From Bacteroidales bacterium (GTDB lineage Bacteria; Bacteroidota; Bacteroidia; Bacteroidales; WCHB1-69): DNA of 64,000 nucleotides. Position 1 is the stretch's first letter, and each line of letters begins with the position of its first letter. Positions 46,626 to 56,108 of this stretch are shown here, one piece after another. The position numbers were made by a program, and so were the translations under genes. The notes under the pieces were generated by a model, which was not told the DNA's origin, did not search any database, and worked only from the letters and a program-made list of their open reading frames with translations. The stretch spans positions 1-64,000 of the forward strand of contig JAFXTS010000017.1 in the NCBI GenBank assembly GCA_017535665.1, given 5' to 3'.

Positions 46626-47381
46626 ATGGAGAACGAAATCATCATCGACATACGGGACCTGCACCGCAACTTCAAGGTGGGCAGTGAGATCGTGCACGCC
46701 CTCAACGGCGTGTCGTTTTCCATCCGCGAGGGCGAGTTCGTGAGCATCATGGGCACCAGCGGTTCGGGAAAGTCCACCCTGCTGAACATCCTCGGCTGTT
46801 TGGACACGCCATCATCGGGCGACTACATCCTCAGCGGCACCTCCATCAACTCACTCAACAAGAACCAATTATCGACGTTGCGCAACCGCAAGATCGGGTT
46901 TGTGTTCCAGAACTACAACCTGCTGGCGCGCACCACCGCGCTCGATAATGTGCAGTTGCCCCTGATGTACAACTCCACCGTCAGCGCCAAGGAGCGTAAG
47001 GAGCGAGCCATCGCCGCATTGGAGGCCGTGAAGCTGAGCGACCGCATGGACCACATGCCCAACCAGCTGTCGGGTGGCCAGCAGCAGCGTGTTGCCATCG
47101 CCCGCGCCCTCGTCAACGACCCCGTCATCATCCTCGCCGATGAGGCTACCGGCAACCTCGACACCCGCACCTCCTACGAGATTATGACGCTCTTCCAAGA
47201 ATTGCACAGCAAAGGCAAAACCATCGCCTTCGTGACCCACGAGCCCGATATCGCCACCTTCACCACCCGCACCATCAAACTGCGGGACGGCCAAATCGTG
47301 CTAGACGAAAACATTGAACAACAGTCGGCCGCTATAGCCCTTTCCGAATACGAGAAAAACATGAAACACAGCGACTTATGA
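46626..47381 (+). CDS. MacB/LolD-type ABC transporter ATPase
   Basis: A 251-aa nucleotide-binding subunit. Walker A is GTSGSGKS (43-50), the signature is LSGGQQQR, Walker B is [13 protein letters not shown], and the switch His is in [10 protein letters not shown]. This is the MacB ATPase encoded separately from its permease, as is usual in Bacteroidota. It probably powers mechanotransmission through the FtsX-like permease encoded at 47804. Its stop overlaps the next gene by 4 bp (ATGA). Confidence 0.95.
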   Translation: MENEIIIDIRDLHRNFKVGSEIVHALNGVSFSIREGEFVSIMGTSGSGKSTLLNILGCLDTPSSGDYILSGTSINSLNKNQLSTLRNRKIGFVFQNYNLLARTTALDNVQLPLMYNSTVSAKERKERAIAALEAVKLSDRMDHMPNQLSGGQQQRVAIARALVNDPVIILADEATGNLDTRTSYEIMTLFQELHSKGKTIAFVTHEPDIATFTTRTIKLRDGQIVLDENIEQQSAAIALSEYEKNMKHSDL

Positions 47382-47791
47382 ACCGCCACATCCTATTCTT
47401 GCTGATGGTTGCCCTGATGGCGGCCACTTCGTGCCAACATCGCGAAGCGCCCCAAAAGGAGGACTATGCCGGCTCATGGAGCGGCTATTCCATCCATACC
47501 ACCATCGCCAAACAGGACACACTCGGCGGAGAGACAGGCATCTGCATCAGCAATGAGGCCCTCGACTATACCCTCGACACCCTCGCCCAACGGCAACTCA
47601 CCGAGAGCCGGTTTGCCATCCGCGACCTGGCTGGCGACGAGCCCGCCGTGTGGGTGCTGAAAGGTCAGGAGTTCATCCACATACCCGTACAATGCGGCAG
47701 CAGCGACGGCAAACGCACCCTCATCACCAACGGACTCGAAGGGGGCGAATCGGTCGTATCCAACATCATCATCACATCAAACTCAAAATAA
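47378..47791 (+). CDS. lipoprotein resembling an isolated MFP C-terminal domain
   Basis: A 137-aa lipoprotein: lipobox MAATSC puts Cys at residue 19. Residues about 91-130 line up with the C-terminal membrane-proximal domain of the adaptor encoded at 45402. The adaptor has VWVKNGNSYEQRKVTTG, then CIITDGLKAGDAVVTN; this protein has VWVLKGQEFIHIPVQCG, then TLITNGLEGGESVVSN. The hairpin, lipoyl and barrel domains are missing, so it would be a stand-alone membrane-proximal domain. It is translationally coupled to the ATPase gene and 12 bp before the permease gene, so it is likely an accessory part of the pump. Degeneration from a once-complete second adaptor is possible. Confidence 0.75.
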   Translation: MNRHILFLLMVALMAATSCQHREAPQKEDYAGSWSGYSIHTTIAKQDTLGGETGICISNEALDYTLDTLAQRQLTESRFAIRDLAGDEPAVWVLKGQEFIHIPVQCGSSDGKRTLITNGLEGGESVVSNIIITSNSK

Positions 47792-47803
47792 TCCCCACCC
47801 ACC

Positions 47804-49039
47804 ATGGACGTCATCAACCTCACCAAAATATCGCTCACAGCCCTCGCACGCAACAAAGGGCGCTCCTTCCTTACCATGTTAGGCATCATCATCGGTATCG
47901 CCTCCGTCATCCTGATGGTGAGCCTCGGAAAAAGTTCGACAGACGGTGTTAAGTCAGAACTCTCCTCCATGGGTTCCAACATGATTATGATTATGCCGAC
48001 TCGCAGCATGAGAGGGGGCGTCGATATGGGCAGCGGACAGTCGCTGACCAAACATGACCTGGAATCGCTGAAAAAGAACACCAAATACGTGGAGCACATC
48101 TCCCCGTCAGTCAGCACGGCAGCACAGCTGGTATTTGGCAGCAACAACCATTCGGGCAGTCTGCAAGGCGTGTCGGCCGACTATTTGGATATTCGCAAAT
48201 ACACCTTGAAGTCGGGCATCATGTTCACCGACGAACACACCAAAACCAACGCGAAGGTTTGCGTCATCGGACAGACGGTGGTGGACAAGTTATTCACCAA
48301 CGGCGAGGATCCCATCGGGCAGACCATCCGTTGCGGGCGGGTGCCCATGAAGGTCATCGGCGTGCTGGCATCGAAAGGACAGAACGGCATGGGACAAGAT
48401 CAGGACGACATCGTGCTGGCCCCTTACACCACCATCATGACCCGTTTTTCGGGCAACAAGAGCCGCAACAACTTCCAGATGATATTCGCTTCGGCCACAA
48501 GCGAGGAGGAATCGGAGATGGCGGCCACCGAAATCACCTATATCCTTCGCAGCAACCACAACATCAAACTCAATGCTGACGGGGAATATGATGACGATTT
48601 TGAGATCCGCACACAGGAAGAACTCTTGTCGGCCATGAGCAACGTGATGAAGATGCTCACCATCCTGCTCACCTCCATCGCGGCCATCTCGCTCATCGTG
48701 GGCGGCATTGGTATCATGAACATTATGTATGTAACTGTTACCGAACGAACTAAAGAAATCGGTCTGCGCATGGCCATCGGCGCGAAACGGCGCGACGTGA
48801 TGCTGCAATTCCTGTCCGAAAGTATCATCCTGAGTCTGTTGGGCGGCATCATCGGCATCATCATCGGCACCATCCTTTCCGTCGTCATTACCACCGTGCT
48901 CAACTGGTCGCTCATCATCAGTCAGGGGGCCATCGGCATCTCCTTCCTGGTGTGCGTGGCCACGGGCGTTTTCTTCGGCTGGTACCCCGCAAGGAAGGCC
49001 GCCAATATGGATCCTATCACCGCTCTCCGGTACGAATAG
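47804..49039 (+). CDS. MacB/FtsX-family ABC permease
   Basis: A 411-aa inner-membrane permease. TM1 follows an N-terminal amphipathic helix (GRSFLTMLGIIIGIASVILMVSLG). A large periplasmic MacB_PCD domain spans about residues 45-260, and the C-terminal FtsX domain has three TM helices, including IAAISLIVGGIGIMNIMYVTVTERTKEIG and the R-K-A-A-N-M-D-P-I-x-A-L-R-Y-E end typical of MacB. It completes the tripartite efflux operon. Confidence 0.95.
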   Translation: MDVINLTKISLTALARNKGRSFLTMLGIIIGIASVILMVSLGKSSTDGVKSELSSMGSNMIMIMPTRSMRGGVDMGSGQSLTKHDLESLKKNTKYVEHISPSVSTAAQLVFGSNNHSGSLQGVSADYLDIRKYTLKSGIMFTDEHTKTNAKVCVIGQTVVDKLFTNGEDPIGQTIRCGRVPMKVIGVLASKGQNGMGQDQDDIVLAPYTTIMTRFSGNKSRNNFQMIFASATSEEESEMAATEITYILRSNHNIKLNADGEYDDDFEIRTQEELLSAMSNVMKMLTILLTSIAAISLIVGGIGIMNIMYVTVTERTKEIGLRMAIGAKRRDVMLQFLSESIILSLLGGIIGIIIGTILSVVITTVLNWSLIISQGAIGISFLVCVATGVFFGWYPARKAANMDPITALRYE

Positions 49040-49194
49040 TGCCGATTTTTGCACTTTATTTCTTCTAAATTATTCTGTTTCAATTTTTTATAAAATATTG
49101 AAAGAAAATAGTAATTTTTATCAAAAAAATTGCAATAATTATGTTAAAGTTGCGTTATAGGGGATGTGAAAATTGCATATAAAATTACAAAATC

Positions 49195-50007
49195 ATGAAT
49201 ATATCAGCAAGAGAATCAAAAGGCAGAATCATGCTGGTGGAAGACAACCAGAATCTGCGTAAAGTCTTGAAAGACTACTTAGAAACCCTCAAATTCAACG
49301 TCAGCGACTTCAGCAACGGCGATGCGGCTTCAGAGTCATTTGAGCGCCACCGCTACGACATTTGCATCTTCGACATCGTGATGCAGGGCAAGAGCGGCTT
49401 CGACCTGCTGGCCGAGATCCGCAAGGTGGACGAGCAGGTGCCCGTGGTGTTCCTGACCGCCCGCACCGACAAGGAAGACAAAATCAAGGCCTTCAAGATG
49501 GGCTGCGACGATTACATCACCAAGCCGTTCAGCACTGAAGAGCTGATTCTGCGCATCGAGGCCATTCTGCGCCGCACACGCCAGCACGCCAAGGTGAAAC
49601 CCGTTTACAAAGTCACCAACGAAGTGTACCATTTTGGCAAGTTCACCTTCGACCATGCCAACCTCGAGCTATCGCACCCACTGAAAACCCGTACCCTCAC
49701 CCGCAAAGAGGCCGAGCTGATGCGCATTCTGTGCGAGAATATGAACCGTCTGGTGCAGCGCGAGGAAATCCTCCGCAAAGTGTGGGGCAACGATGACTAC
49801 GCCTCCGGCCGTAGCATGGATGTGTTCCTCACCAAACTGCGCGCTTACCTCGCTATCGAACCCGTTGACCCCAAATACCTCAACACCGACCCGTCCAAGC
49901 GCAGCAAATATGTGGAAGGCTATGAGCCTGATATCGAAATCAAGAACGTGCATGGCACGGGCTTTATGCTGAAGTCGAAATTCAACCCCGTTCCCGAAAG
50001 AAACTAA
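49195..50007 (+). CDS. OmpR-family response regulator, RprY-like
   Basis: A 270-aa two-component regulator. Receiver residues are E16/D17, phosphoacceptor D60 (CIFDIVM), T88 and K110 (ITKPF). The DNA-binding domain begins YHFGKFTFDHANLELS and has the recognition helix SGRSMDVFLTKLRAYL, as in RprY. About 24 residues (220-243, AIEPVDPKYLNTDP onward) are inserted between that helix and the final hairpin IEIKNVHGTGFML, where RprY-like proteins have a short turn. No histidine kinase gene is adjacent. The 155-bp upstream gap has no clear TAnnTTTG box. Confidence 0.9.
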   Translation: MNISARESKGRIMLVEDNQNLRKVLKDYLETLKFNVSDFSNGDAASESFERHRYDICIFDIVMQGKSGFDLLAEIRKVDEQVPVVFLTARTDKEDKIKAFKMGCDDYITKPFSTEELILRIEAILRRTRQHAKVKPVYKVTNEVYHFGKFTFDHANLELSHPLKTRTLTRKEAELMRILCENMNRLVQREEILRKVWGNDDYASGRSMDVFLTKLRAYLAIEPVDPKYLNTDPSKRSKYVEGYEPDIEIKNVHGTGFMLKSKFNPVPERN

Positions 50008-50033
50008 AAAACAATTTTATTGTTTCACTATAA

Positions 50034-50064
50034 ACGGGTCTGCAGTTTTCTGCGGACCCGTTTA
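50034..50064. terminator. bidirectional terminator between convergent genes
   Basis: aacgggtc pairs with gacccgtt around tgcagttttctgcg; A/T-rich flanks lie on both sides. It separates the response regulator gene from the convergent FISUMP gene. Confidence 0.75.
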
Positions 50065-50067
50065 GTA

Positions 50068-51300
50068 TTATCGGATCTCAAACAGCTCACAAATGGTACG
50101 CAGCCGGAAAGTATGGGTGAGATGATAAATGCCTTCAGACGCGTTAGTGGGCAGCCAGAAATCCATCTTTGATAACACATCGACATATTTCGCCCAAATT
50201 TCAAAACAGTCGCGATGCAGGAATGAAAAATCCTCATCCTCATCCTCCCCTGCCCTATACCTAAACTCCCCATTTTCGTAATGGAACGATGCAGCAGAGT
50301 TATCATCCCTAAAAATATCTGAAACATAAATATTTACAACCTTTATACTATCACTATAATACAGGCTACGGACCAACAAATCAGCATGCACCACCACCAA
50401 GAGATCAAATTCAGCAGGAGAGTCAAAATACAATGTATCCTTTTTAGGAGCATGCACAAAAGCGCAAGTCCTCGCCTCCTCGTCTTCGATTCTCAAGGCC
50501 ACCCGTTTACGCTGGATGGGCAAAGGCAGCACATTGTCGGCCGGACAAAACAGTTTTTGCGCAGTAGGATGGTCTTTTACACAACGCACCGACAGTCCGA
50601 AAACCTTAGGCATGTCAGTCAAGAACACTTCCTTATCTCCTAAACCGAAGCTAAAGCATGAATTGTCCTTTTCGGAAGAAGACCAAAAAGAGGCGAAAAA
50701 ATTCCAACTATCATGATATAAAATTGTATCGCAACCGCCATCCGACTGAGAGTAATATCCGGCAGGACAAAGGCCAGCAGGATACGCACAAAAACCTGAA
50801 GCATTGTTGTTTTCAGGATGAACACACGTGGAGCACTCTGTCTCATCATACCCTTCAAAATGACGCCATTGCAAAACAGGGGCAGCCATACTTTTCGCTA
50901 AGAGTTTCGGCTCTCCTCCACAGCAATTTTTCTCATCATGGGAAAGATATAACACAAGTTCCCGCCAATCTTCCACAGAGGGCAACCTCCAACCCTGTGG
51001 ACATACTTTTTGAGCCGCTTCCCAATTGTAGAGCAAACCATACGTGGCGACATTCTTTTCGTTGCCACCTGGAACATACATGCTGGGAAGGTTGAGATTA
51101 TTGGAAAAATCTTGGGTAACAAAAGCGTTGCCATCGCGATCGTGGGTGGAACGCATATTCTCCTGCAACCACAGCTGAGAGCCGTAGGTGAGCACCTTAT
51201 AGCGGTTCCCATCAACATCACGAACAAACTTTTCTTGTCCGTAAGTTTGTAGCACACAGAAAATAAATGCAATGGCGAAAAGGATGTTTTTCATGGTCAT
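50068..51300 (-). CDS. secreted FISUMP-domain protein
   Basis: About 410 aa. After the signal peptide (ILFAIAFIFCVLQTYGQ) is the major-paralogous-domain pattern of Fibrobacter/Bacteroidota: YKVLTYGSQLWLQENMRST, LYNWEAAQKVCPQGWRLPS, FWSSSEKDNSC and LSVRCVKD. The domain is related to C-type-lectin-like folds. The C-terminal half is not recognised. I place the start at 51300 (MTMKN; 51294 is equally possible) because a -7 box TATTTTTG lies at 51314-51321; the longer frame to 51480 overlaps the next gene. Confidence 0.82.
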   Translation of the reverse strand: MTMKNILFAIAFIFCVLQTYGQEKFVRDVDGNRYKVLTYGSQLWLQENMRSTHDRDGNAFVTQDFSNNLNLPSMYVPGGNEKNVATYGLLYNWEAAQKVCPQGWRLPSVEDWRELVLYLSHDEKNCCGGEPKLLAKSMAAPVLQWRHFEGYDETECSTCVHPENNNASGFCAYPAGLCPAGYYSQSDGGCDTILYHDSWNFFASFWSSSEKDNSCFSFGLGDKEVFLTDMPKVFGLSVRCVKDHPTAQKLFCPADNVLPLPIQRKRVALRIEDEEARTCAFVHAPKKDTLYFDSPAEFDLLVVVHADLLVRSLYYSDSIKVVNIYVSDIFRDDNSAASFHYENGEFRYRAGEDEDEDFSFLHRDCFEIWAKYVDVLSKMDFWLPTNASEGIYHLTHTFRLRTICELFEIR

Positions 51301-51313
51301 ATCTTTTACGCCA

Positions 51314-51321
51314 CAAAAATA
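51314..51321 (-). promoter_or_regulatory. promoter of the FISUMP gene
   Basis: Minus-strand TATTTTTG as -7 box, with TTTG at 51340-51343 as -33 element, spaced by 18 bp. It decides the start codon. Confidence 0.65.
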
Positions 51322-51379
51322 CAAAAATTTCTTGCAAATCAAAAAAAAATCAAATGCAGCAGCAAAAAAGACTATGGCC

Positions 51380-51799
51380 TTATTTGAGCCAGATCTTCTC
51401 CACCCCGTACTTTTCATCCATAATAAGCAGGGCGGCCTTTTCGGGAGCTGAAACCTTCCCCTTCTTGGCGGAAACCGCATAGCTCCACGTAATGGTCTGA
51501 TTGGGCTCCAGATTGGCGGTCACAAACTCCACCACCTCCTCGTGACCCGCGGTACCTCCGGCAATGTCGATCCAGCGCACCTGGGTGTCGAAGGCTTCCT
51601 GGCGGAGTGAGATAGCTGCCGGATGGTTGCCGTTCACAAACAGGAGGGTGACGGTAAGTTCCTTACATGTGTCGCACGGCTCGCTGACCGTACGTTGGTA
51701 CTGGTACAGCAATTTCCCATCAGCATCGAGTTTACGGTCGGCCTGTGCGAAAGCCAACATCGGCAATAGAGCCCCAAACAGGAGGAGGATTTTTTTCAT
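51380..51799 (-). CDS. small exported protein of unknown function
   Basis: A 139-aa protein with a signal peptide (MKKILLLFGALLPMLAFA). The mature part holds a CDTC motif near residue 41 and the segments LTVTLLFVNGNHPAAI and TITWSYAVSAKKGK, which look like a small beta-sandwich. I do not recognise the family. The start at 51799 is chosen because the longer frame to 52009 would run through the rplQ terminator and into rplQ. Confidence 0.75.
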   Translation of the reverse strand: MKKILLLFGALLPMLAFAQADRKLDADGKLLYQYQRTVSEPCDTCKELTVTLLFVNGNHPAAISLRQEAFDTQVRWIDIAGGTAGHEEVVEFVTANLEPNQTITWSYAVSAKKGKVSAPEKAALLIMDEKYGVEKIWLK

Positions 51800-51814
51800 G
51801 ATGACATAATAGGT

Positions 51815-51848
51815 AAAAAAAATAGTTGGCGATGGCCAACTATTTTTT
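51815..51848 (-). terminator. rho-independent terminator of the rpmD-rplQ operon
   Basis: Perfect 14-bp stem aaaaaatagttggc/gccaactatttttt with a 4-nt loop, followed on the minus strand by a T run. It lies 19 bp beyond the rplQ stop. Confidence 0.92.
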
Positions 51849-51866
51849 ATGAATAATGGATTAGAA

Positions 51867-52346
51867 TTACTCAGCGGCGGGAGTCTCAGCGGCGGCCACG
51901 GGTTCCTCGGCGGGAGCGGTGGCAGCCTTCTTGCTGCGGCTTCTTCTGGTCTTGGAAGCTTTCTTCTCGGTGTGTACGGTGTAAGTTTCGTTGTAGTCAA
52001 CGAACTCAATCATACACATCTCAGCGTTGTCACCCTGACGGAAACCGGTCTTGAGGATACGGGTGTAGCCACCGGGACGGTCAGCGACTTTCTGAGCGAT
52101 TTCGCGGTAGAGTTCGGTCACCGCATACTTGTCGTGAAGGTATGAGAAGACGACACGGCGAGAGTGGGTAGTGTCGCTTTTGCACTTCGTGACGAGGGGT
52201 TCAACGAACTTGCGCAATTCCTTGGCCTTGGCGAGAGTGGTCTCGATGCGTTTGTGCTTGATGAGCGAGCAGGCCATATTGGACAGCATAGCCTTTCTGT
52301 GGGCGGCTGTTCTTCCTAAATGATTTATGGATTTCTGGTGTCTCAT
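51867..52346 (-). CDS. rplQ: 50S ribosomal protein L17
   Basis: A 159-aa ribosomal protein. The core [22 protein letters not shown] and [21 protein letters not shown] is typical L17. A C-terminal tail of about 35 residues is rich in Lys then Ala/Pro/Glu ([20 protein letters not shown]), longer than in the E. coli protein and common in Bacteroidota. It is the last gene of the operon, just before the terminator. Confidence 0.98.
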   Translation of the reverse strand: MRHQKSINHLGRTAAHRKAMLSNMACSLIKHKRIETTLAKAKELRKFVEPLVTKCKSDTTHSRRVVFSYLHDKYAVTELYREIAQKVADRPGGYTRILKTGFRQGDNAEMCMIEFVDYNETYTVHTEKKASKTRRSRSKKAATAPAEEPVAAAETPAAE

Positions 52347-52351
52347 AACGA

Positions 52352-53347
52352 TTATTCCTTATCTAATTTATATTTCTGTAAATTCATGCCAAAATCGAGG
52401 CCTTTGCTCTTGACGAGGTCTTCGAGTTCTGACAAAGACTTTTTACCGAAGTTACGGAACTTCAGCAAGTCGTTCTTATGGATGGCCACCACGTCGCCGA
52501 GGGTTTCAAGCTGGGCGGAGGAGAGGCAGTTGAGGGCGCGCACGGAGAGGTCCATGTCGATGAGCTTGGTCTTCAACAGCTGACGGATCTTCTGGGATTC
52601 CTCATCCAATTCACCTTCAACGCCGGTGTTGGTAGGCGTATCCACAAGGATCTTGTCATCGGAGAAGAGCACGAAATGCTGGATGAGGAGCTTAGCGGCC
52701 TCTTTCAGAGCCTCTTTCGGACTGATGGAGCCGTCGGTATCAATCTTGATGTTGAGCTTCTCATAGTCGGTCTTCTGTTCCACACGCCAGTTGTCCACCT
52801 CATACTGCACATTGCGGATGGGGGTATGGATGGAGTCGATGACGATGACACCGACGCCCTCGTGGAGCGTCTTGTTATCTTCAGCGGAGACATAGCCGCG
52901 GCCCTTATCGATAGTGATTTCCATAGCGATACGGACGGAGGGGTCCATGGTGCAGATCACCTGGTCCTCGTTGAGCACTTGGAAAGCGTTGAGGAAGCGG
53001 TTCATGTCGCCGGCGACGAAGGTGGACTGTCCGGAGATGATGATGGTGGCCTTCTCGCTGGTCTTCTCGGCGATGCGGTTTTTCAGGCGCACCTTCTTGA
53101 GATTGAGGACGATGTCGGTAACATCTTCCATGACACCGGGGATGGAGGAGAACTCCTGAGCCACACCTTCGATCTTGATGGAGGTGATGGCGAAGCCTTC
53201 CAACGAGGAGAGCAGGACGCGGCGGAGTGCATTGCCGACGGTCATGCCGTAGCCGGGCTGGAGGGGGCGGAACTCAAACTCACCATGGAAATCATCGGAT
53301 TTCACCATGACGACTTTATCGGGTTTCTGAAAGGTTAATATTGCCAT
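52352..53347 (-). CDS. rpoA: DNA-directed RNA polymerase alpha subunit
   Basis: A 331-aa alpha subunit. The N-terminal dimerisation domain holds [20 protein letters not shown]; the linker follows; the C-terminal domain (about 255-325) contains the two helix-hairpin-helix motifs, including [19 protein letters not shown] [15 protein letters not shown]. The start at 53347 (MAILTFQKP) is chosen over an upstream in-frame Met at 53371 because it matches the family N terminus. Confidence 0.98.
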   Translation of the reverse strand: MAILTFQKPDKVVMVKSDDFHGEFEFRPLQPGYGMTVGNALRRVLLSSLEGFAITSIKIEGVAQEFSSIPGVMEDVTDIVLNLKKVRLKNRIAEKTSEKATIIISGQSTFVAGDMNRFLNAFQVLNEDQVICTMDPSVRIAMEITIDKGRGYVSAEDNKTLHEGVGVIVIDSIHTPIRNVQYEVDNWRVEQKTDYEKLNIKIDTDGSISPKEALKEAAKLLIQHFVLFSDDKILVDTPTNTGVEGELDEESQKIRQLLKTKLIDMDLSVRALNCLSSAQLETLGDVVAIHKNDLLKFRNFGKKSLSELEDLVKSKGLDFGMNLQKYKLDKE

Positions 53348-53390
53348 TTTTATGAATTTTATGTTTAACAAATCGGGTGAGAATCAGCCA

Positions 53391-53996
53391 TTATTTGGAG
53401 TACAACTCGACGATGGCCTGTTCGTTGATGTTCTCAGGAACCTCTTCTCTTTCGGGATAATTCATAAATTTGCCTGACATCAGGTTGGCATCCCATTCCA
53501 ACCACGGATAAGCGTTGGTACGGCCGGCGAGGGAGTTGGTGATCACCTCGAGAGCCTGTGAGCGTTCGCGGACGGCGACGATGTCACCGGGGACGAGCAG
53601 CATGGAGGGGATGTTAGCGATTTTGCCGTTGACGAGGATGTGGCGGTGGCTGACCAGCTGACGAGCGGCGGCGCGGGTGGGAGCGATACCCAAGCGGAAC
53701 ACCACATTGTCGAGTCTCGACTCGATCAGTTTGATCAAGTTCTGACCGGTCATACCCTTACGGCTGGCTGCCTTGAGGAACAATTTCTTGAACTGACGCT
53801 CGAGGACACCGTAGGTGTATTTGGCCTTCTGCTTCTCCTGCAGCTGCATGCCATACTCCGACAGTTTGCCACGTCTCTTGCTCTGTCCGTGCTGTCCGGG
53901 AGGATAGTTCTTTCTTTCGAGATATTTGTCAGAGCCGAAGATGGGTTCTTTGAATTTTCTTGCAATTTTGGTACGAGGTCCAGTATATCTTGCCAT
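53391..53996 (-). CDS. rpsD: 30S ribosomal protein S4
   Basis: A 201-aa protein. N terminus [20 protein letters not shown]; the S4 RNA-binding domain is around [24 protein letters not shown]. Usual length for the family. It nucleates 30S assembly on 16S rRNA. It lies between rpsK and rpoA, as in the standard alpha operon. Confidence 0.98.
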   Translation of the reverse strand: MARYTGPRTKIARKFKEPIFGSDKYLERKNYPPGQHGQSKRRGKLSEYGMQLQEKQKAKYTYGVLERQFKKLFLKAASRKGMTGQNLIKLIESRLDNVVFRLGIAPTRAAARQLVSHRHILVNGKIANIPSMLLVPGDIVAVRERSQALEVITNSLAGRTNAYPWLEWDANLMSGKFMNYPEREEVPENINEQAIVELYSK

Positions 53997-54034
53997 AATC
54001 TAATATTTTTATATTCTAACAATAAAACAACAAC

Positions 54035-54424
54035 TTAAACTCTTCTGCGTTTCGGGGGACGGCAGCCGTTGTGCGGCAGCGGAGTCACGTCGATAATCTC
54101 TTCAACGCTGATGCCGGAGGCATGGATGGTACGGATAGCAGACTCACGACCACCGCCGGGACCTTTCACATACACCTTCACTCTGCGCATACCGAGGTCG
54201 TAAGCAACCTTGGCGCAGTCCTGAGCGGCCATCTGGGCGGCATAAGGAGTGTTCTTCTTGGAACCTCTGAAGCCCATCTTACCGGCTGAGGACCATGAAA
54301 TCACCTGACCGTCGTTGTTGGTGAGGGACACGATAACATTATTAAAAGATGCATAGACAAAAGCCTTGCCGAGCGCATCAATTCTGACAACTTTTTTCTT
54401 GGTTGTTTTGGTATTTTTTGCCAT
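54035..54424 (-). CDS. rpsK: 30S ribosomal protein S11
   Basis: A 129-aa protein. Typical segments are [15 protein letters not shown] [40 protein letters not shown] and the end [15 protein letters not shown]. The start at 54424 ([10 protein letters not shown]) is preferred over 54466, whose extra codons are not family-like. Confidence 0.98.
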   Translation of the reverse strand: MAKNTKTTKKKVVRIDALGKAFVYASFNNVIVSLTNNDGQVISWSSAGKMGFRGSKKNTPYAAQMAAQDCAKVAYDLGMRRVKVYVKGPGGGRESAIRTIHASGISVEEIIDVTPLPHNGCRPPKRRRV

Positions 54425-54490
54425 ATTCTTCTGAATTTCTGTGTTAATGTTCTGACCGGAAGCCATACGGCTACGCGGCCGGCGTTAAAA

Positions 54491-54865
54491 CTACTTGGTT
54501 GCTTTCTTCTTGTTGGCAACAGTTTTCTTACGACCCTTACGAGTACGAGCGTTGTTCTTCGTGCTCTGGCCGCGGAGCGGCAAACCAATACGGTGGCGGA
54601 TGCCTCTGTAGCAACCGATATCCATCAATCGCTTGATGTTCATCGTCACCTCGGAACGCAGCGCGCCTTCGACCTTCATCTCGCCGATGATACCACGGAG
54701 GGCACCCAGCTCGTCGTCATTCCACTCACTCACTTTCTTGTCATAGCTAATACCGGCCTGGTCCAAAATCTTCTGAGCCATGCTTCTGCCGATACCGTAG
54801 ATGTAGGTTAAACCTATCTCTCCTCTTTTGTTTTTAGGTAAATCTATACCCGCAATTCTTGCCAT
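54491..54865 (-). CDS. rpsM: 30S ribosomal protein S13
   Basis: A 124-aa protein. N terminus [20 protein letters not shown], helix-turn regions [19 protein letters not shown], and the basic tail [20 protein letters not shown]. It sits in the 30S head and contacts the P-site tRNA. Confidence 0.98.
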   Translation of the reverse strand: MARIAGIDLPKNKRGEIGLTYIYGIGRSMAQKILDQAGISYDKKVSEWNDDELGALRGIIGEMKVEGALRSEVTMNIKRLMDIGCYRGIRHRIGLPLRGQSTKNNARTRKGRKKTVANKKKATK

Positions 54866-54894
54866 AATTTATCTTGTTTTTAATTTATTAAATA

Positions 54895-55011
54895 TCAACC
54901 TTGACGCTGTTTGAACTTCGGATTTTTCTTGTTGATAACGTACACCACACCGTGTCTTTTGACAACGATGCACTCGTCACTTCTTTTCTTTACAGATGCT
55001 TTAACTTTCAT
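54895..55011 (-). CDS. rpmJ: 50S ribosomal protein L36
   Basis: A 38-aa protein too short for usual ORF cut-offs: [20 protein letters not shown], followed by [18 protein letters not shown] and TGA. The zinc-ribbon is degenerate: one Cys (C14, in DECIVV) remains of the usual C/C/C/H set, so this is the zinc-free form. It lies between infA and rpsM as in the standard order. Confidence 0.95.
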   Translation of the reverse strand: MKVKASVKKRSDECIVVKRHGVVYVINKKNPKFKQRQG

Positions 55012-55037
55012 TGTCTTACTTTTTATTGATTTTCTTT

Positions 55038-55256
55038 TTACTTATGTCTGAATGTGATACGTCCTTTGCTGAGATCGTATGGCGACATCTCAATCTGCAC
55101 CTTGTCGCCCGGAAGGATCTTGATGTAGTGCATACGCATCTTTCCGGAGATGTGGGCGGTGATGACATGACCGTTCTCAAGCTGCACACGGAACATTGCG
55201 TTACCGAGGGACTCGATGACCACGCCGTCTTGTTCGATTGATGATTGTTTTGCCAT
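55038..55256 (-). CDS. infA: translation initiation factor IF-1
   Basis: A 72-aa OB-fold protein. [40 protein letters not shown], and [15 protein letters not shown] are all family-typical. It blocks the ribosomal A site during initiation. It lies 12 bp after map. Confidence 0.98.
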   Translation of the reverse strand: MAKQSSIEQDGVVIESLGNAMFRVQLENGHVITAHISGKMRMHYIKILPGDKVQIEMSPYDLSKGRITFRHK

Positions 55257-55268
55257 ATTGTTCTGTTT

Positions 55269-56108
55269 CTATTTGTTATTAATGCCTAATGCTTCTTCTA
55301 TATATTGATAGGTAGAAAGTATTTCTGTTTTGCCTTGGGAGTTGATGGCTACCTGGTGCTCAAAGTGGGCGGCGGGACGGCGGTCGGCCATCACTACCGG
55401 CCAATGCGCCTCATCGTCCAGCACCTCACCGGTGCCCATGCCGATCATGGGTTCGATGCAGAAGACCATGCCGGGACGGATGAGCTCATCCTTGTACCAC
55501 TTGCGCTCCTCCCTCGTGCGGGGCACGAAGTTGGGCACATCAGGTTTCTCGTGCATACTGCGACCGATGCCATGTCCGCTGAGCACCTTCACCACACCAT
55601 AGTGGAACGGCTTCACGTAGCTTTCCACCGCCTGACTGATGTCGAAAATGGTGTTGCCCACTTTGGCAAAGTCAAGGGCGTGGTGCAGTGCCTCATAGGT
55701 GCGCCGCACCAGCAGGTGCTTCTCCTCCGACACCTTGCCGATCTCAAAGGTGTAGGCGAAATCGCCATGCCATCCATCCAGACAGGCCACGCAGTCGGCG
55801 GTCACGATGTCGCCCTCCTGGAGGACGTAGTCGTTCGGGATGCCGTGTACCACGGTGCTGTTGACCGAGAGGCAGAGTGTGGAGGGGAAGGGAGGCATTC
55901 CGGCGTACGGACGGTAGCCCTTGCAGGAGGGCAGTCCGCCGTTAGCGCGGATGTAGTCTTCAGCGACCTGGTCGATGTAGAAGAGGGGAACCCCCGGCCG
56001 CATCAACTTGGCCACTTCACCCAAGGTTTTTCCAACAAGCAAAGAACTTTTCTTGATTGATTCGATTTCCGAATCGCTCTTGAGATGTATTCTGTTCAGG
56101 AGTCCCAT
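55269..56108 (-). CDS. map: methionine aminopeptidase
   Basis: A 279-aa type I enzyme that removes the initiator Met from new proteins. The metal ligands are in DIVTADCVACLDGWHGDFAYTF (two Asp), SGHGIG (His), VFCIEPMI (Glu) and AHFEHQVAI (Glu). It shares one base with secY at 56108. Length and motif order are normal. Confidence 0.96.
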   Translation of the reverse strand: MGLLNRIHLKSDSEIESIKKSSLLVGKTLGEVAKLMRPGVPLFYIDQVAEDYIRANGGLPSCKGYRPYAGMPPFPSTLCLSVNSTVVHGIPNDYVLQEGDIVTADCVACLDGWHGDFAYTFEIGKVSEEKHLLVRRTYEALHHALDFAKVGNTIFDISQAVESYVKPFHYGVVKVLSGHGIGRSMHEKPDVPNFVPRTREERKWYKDELIRPGMVFCIEPMIGMGTGEVLDDEAHWPVVMADRRPAAHFEHQVAINSQGKTEILSTYQYIEEALGINNK

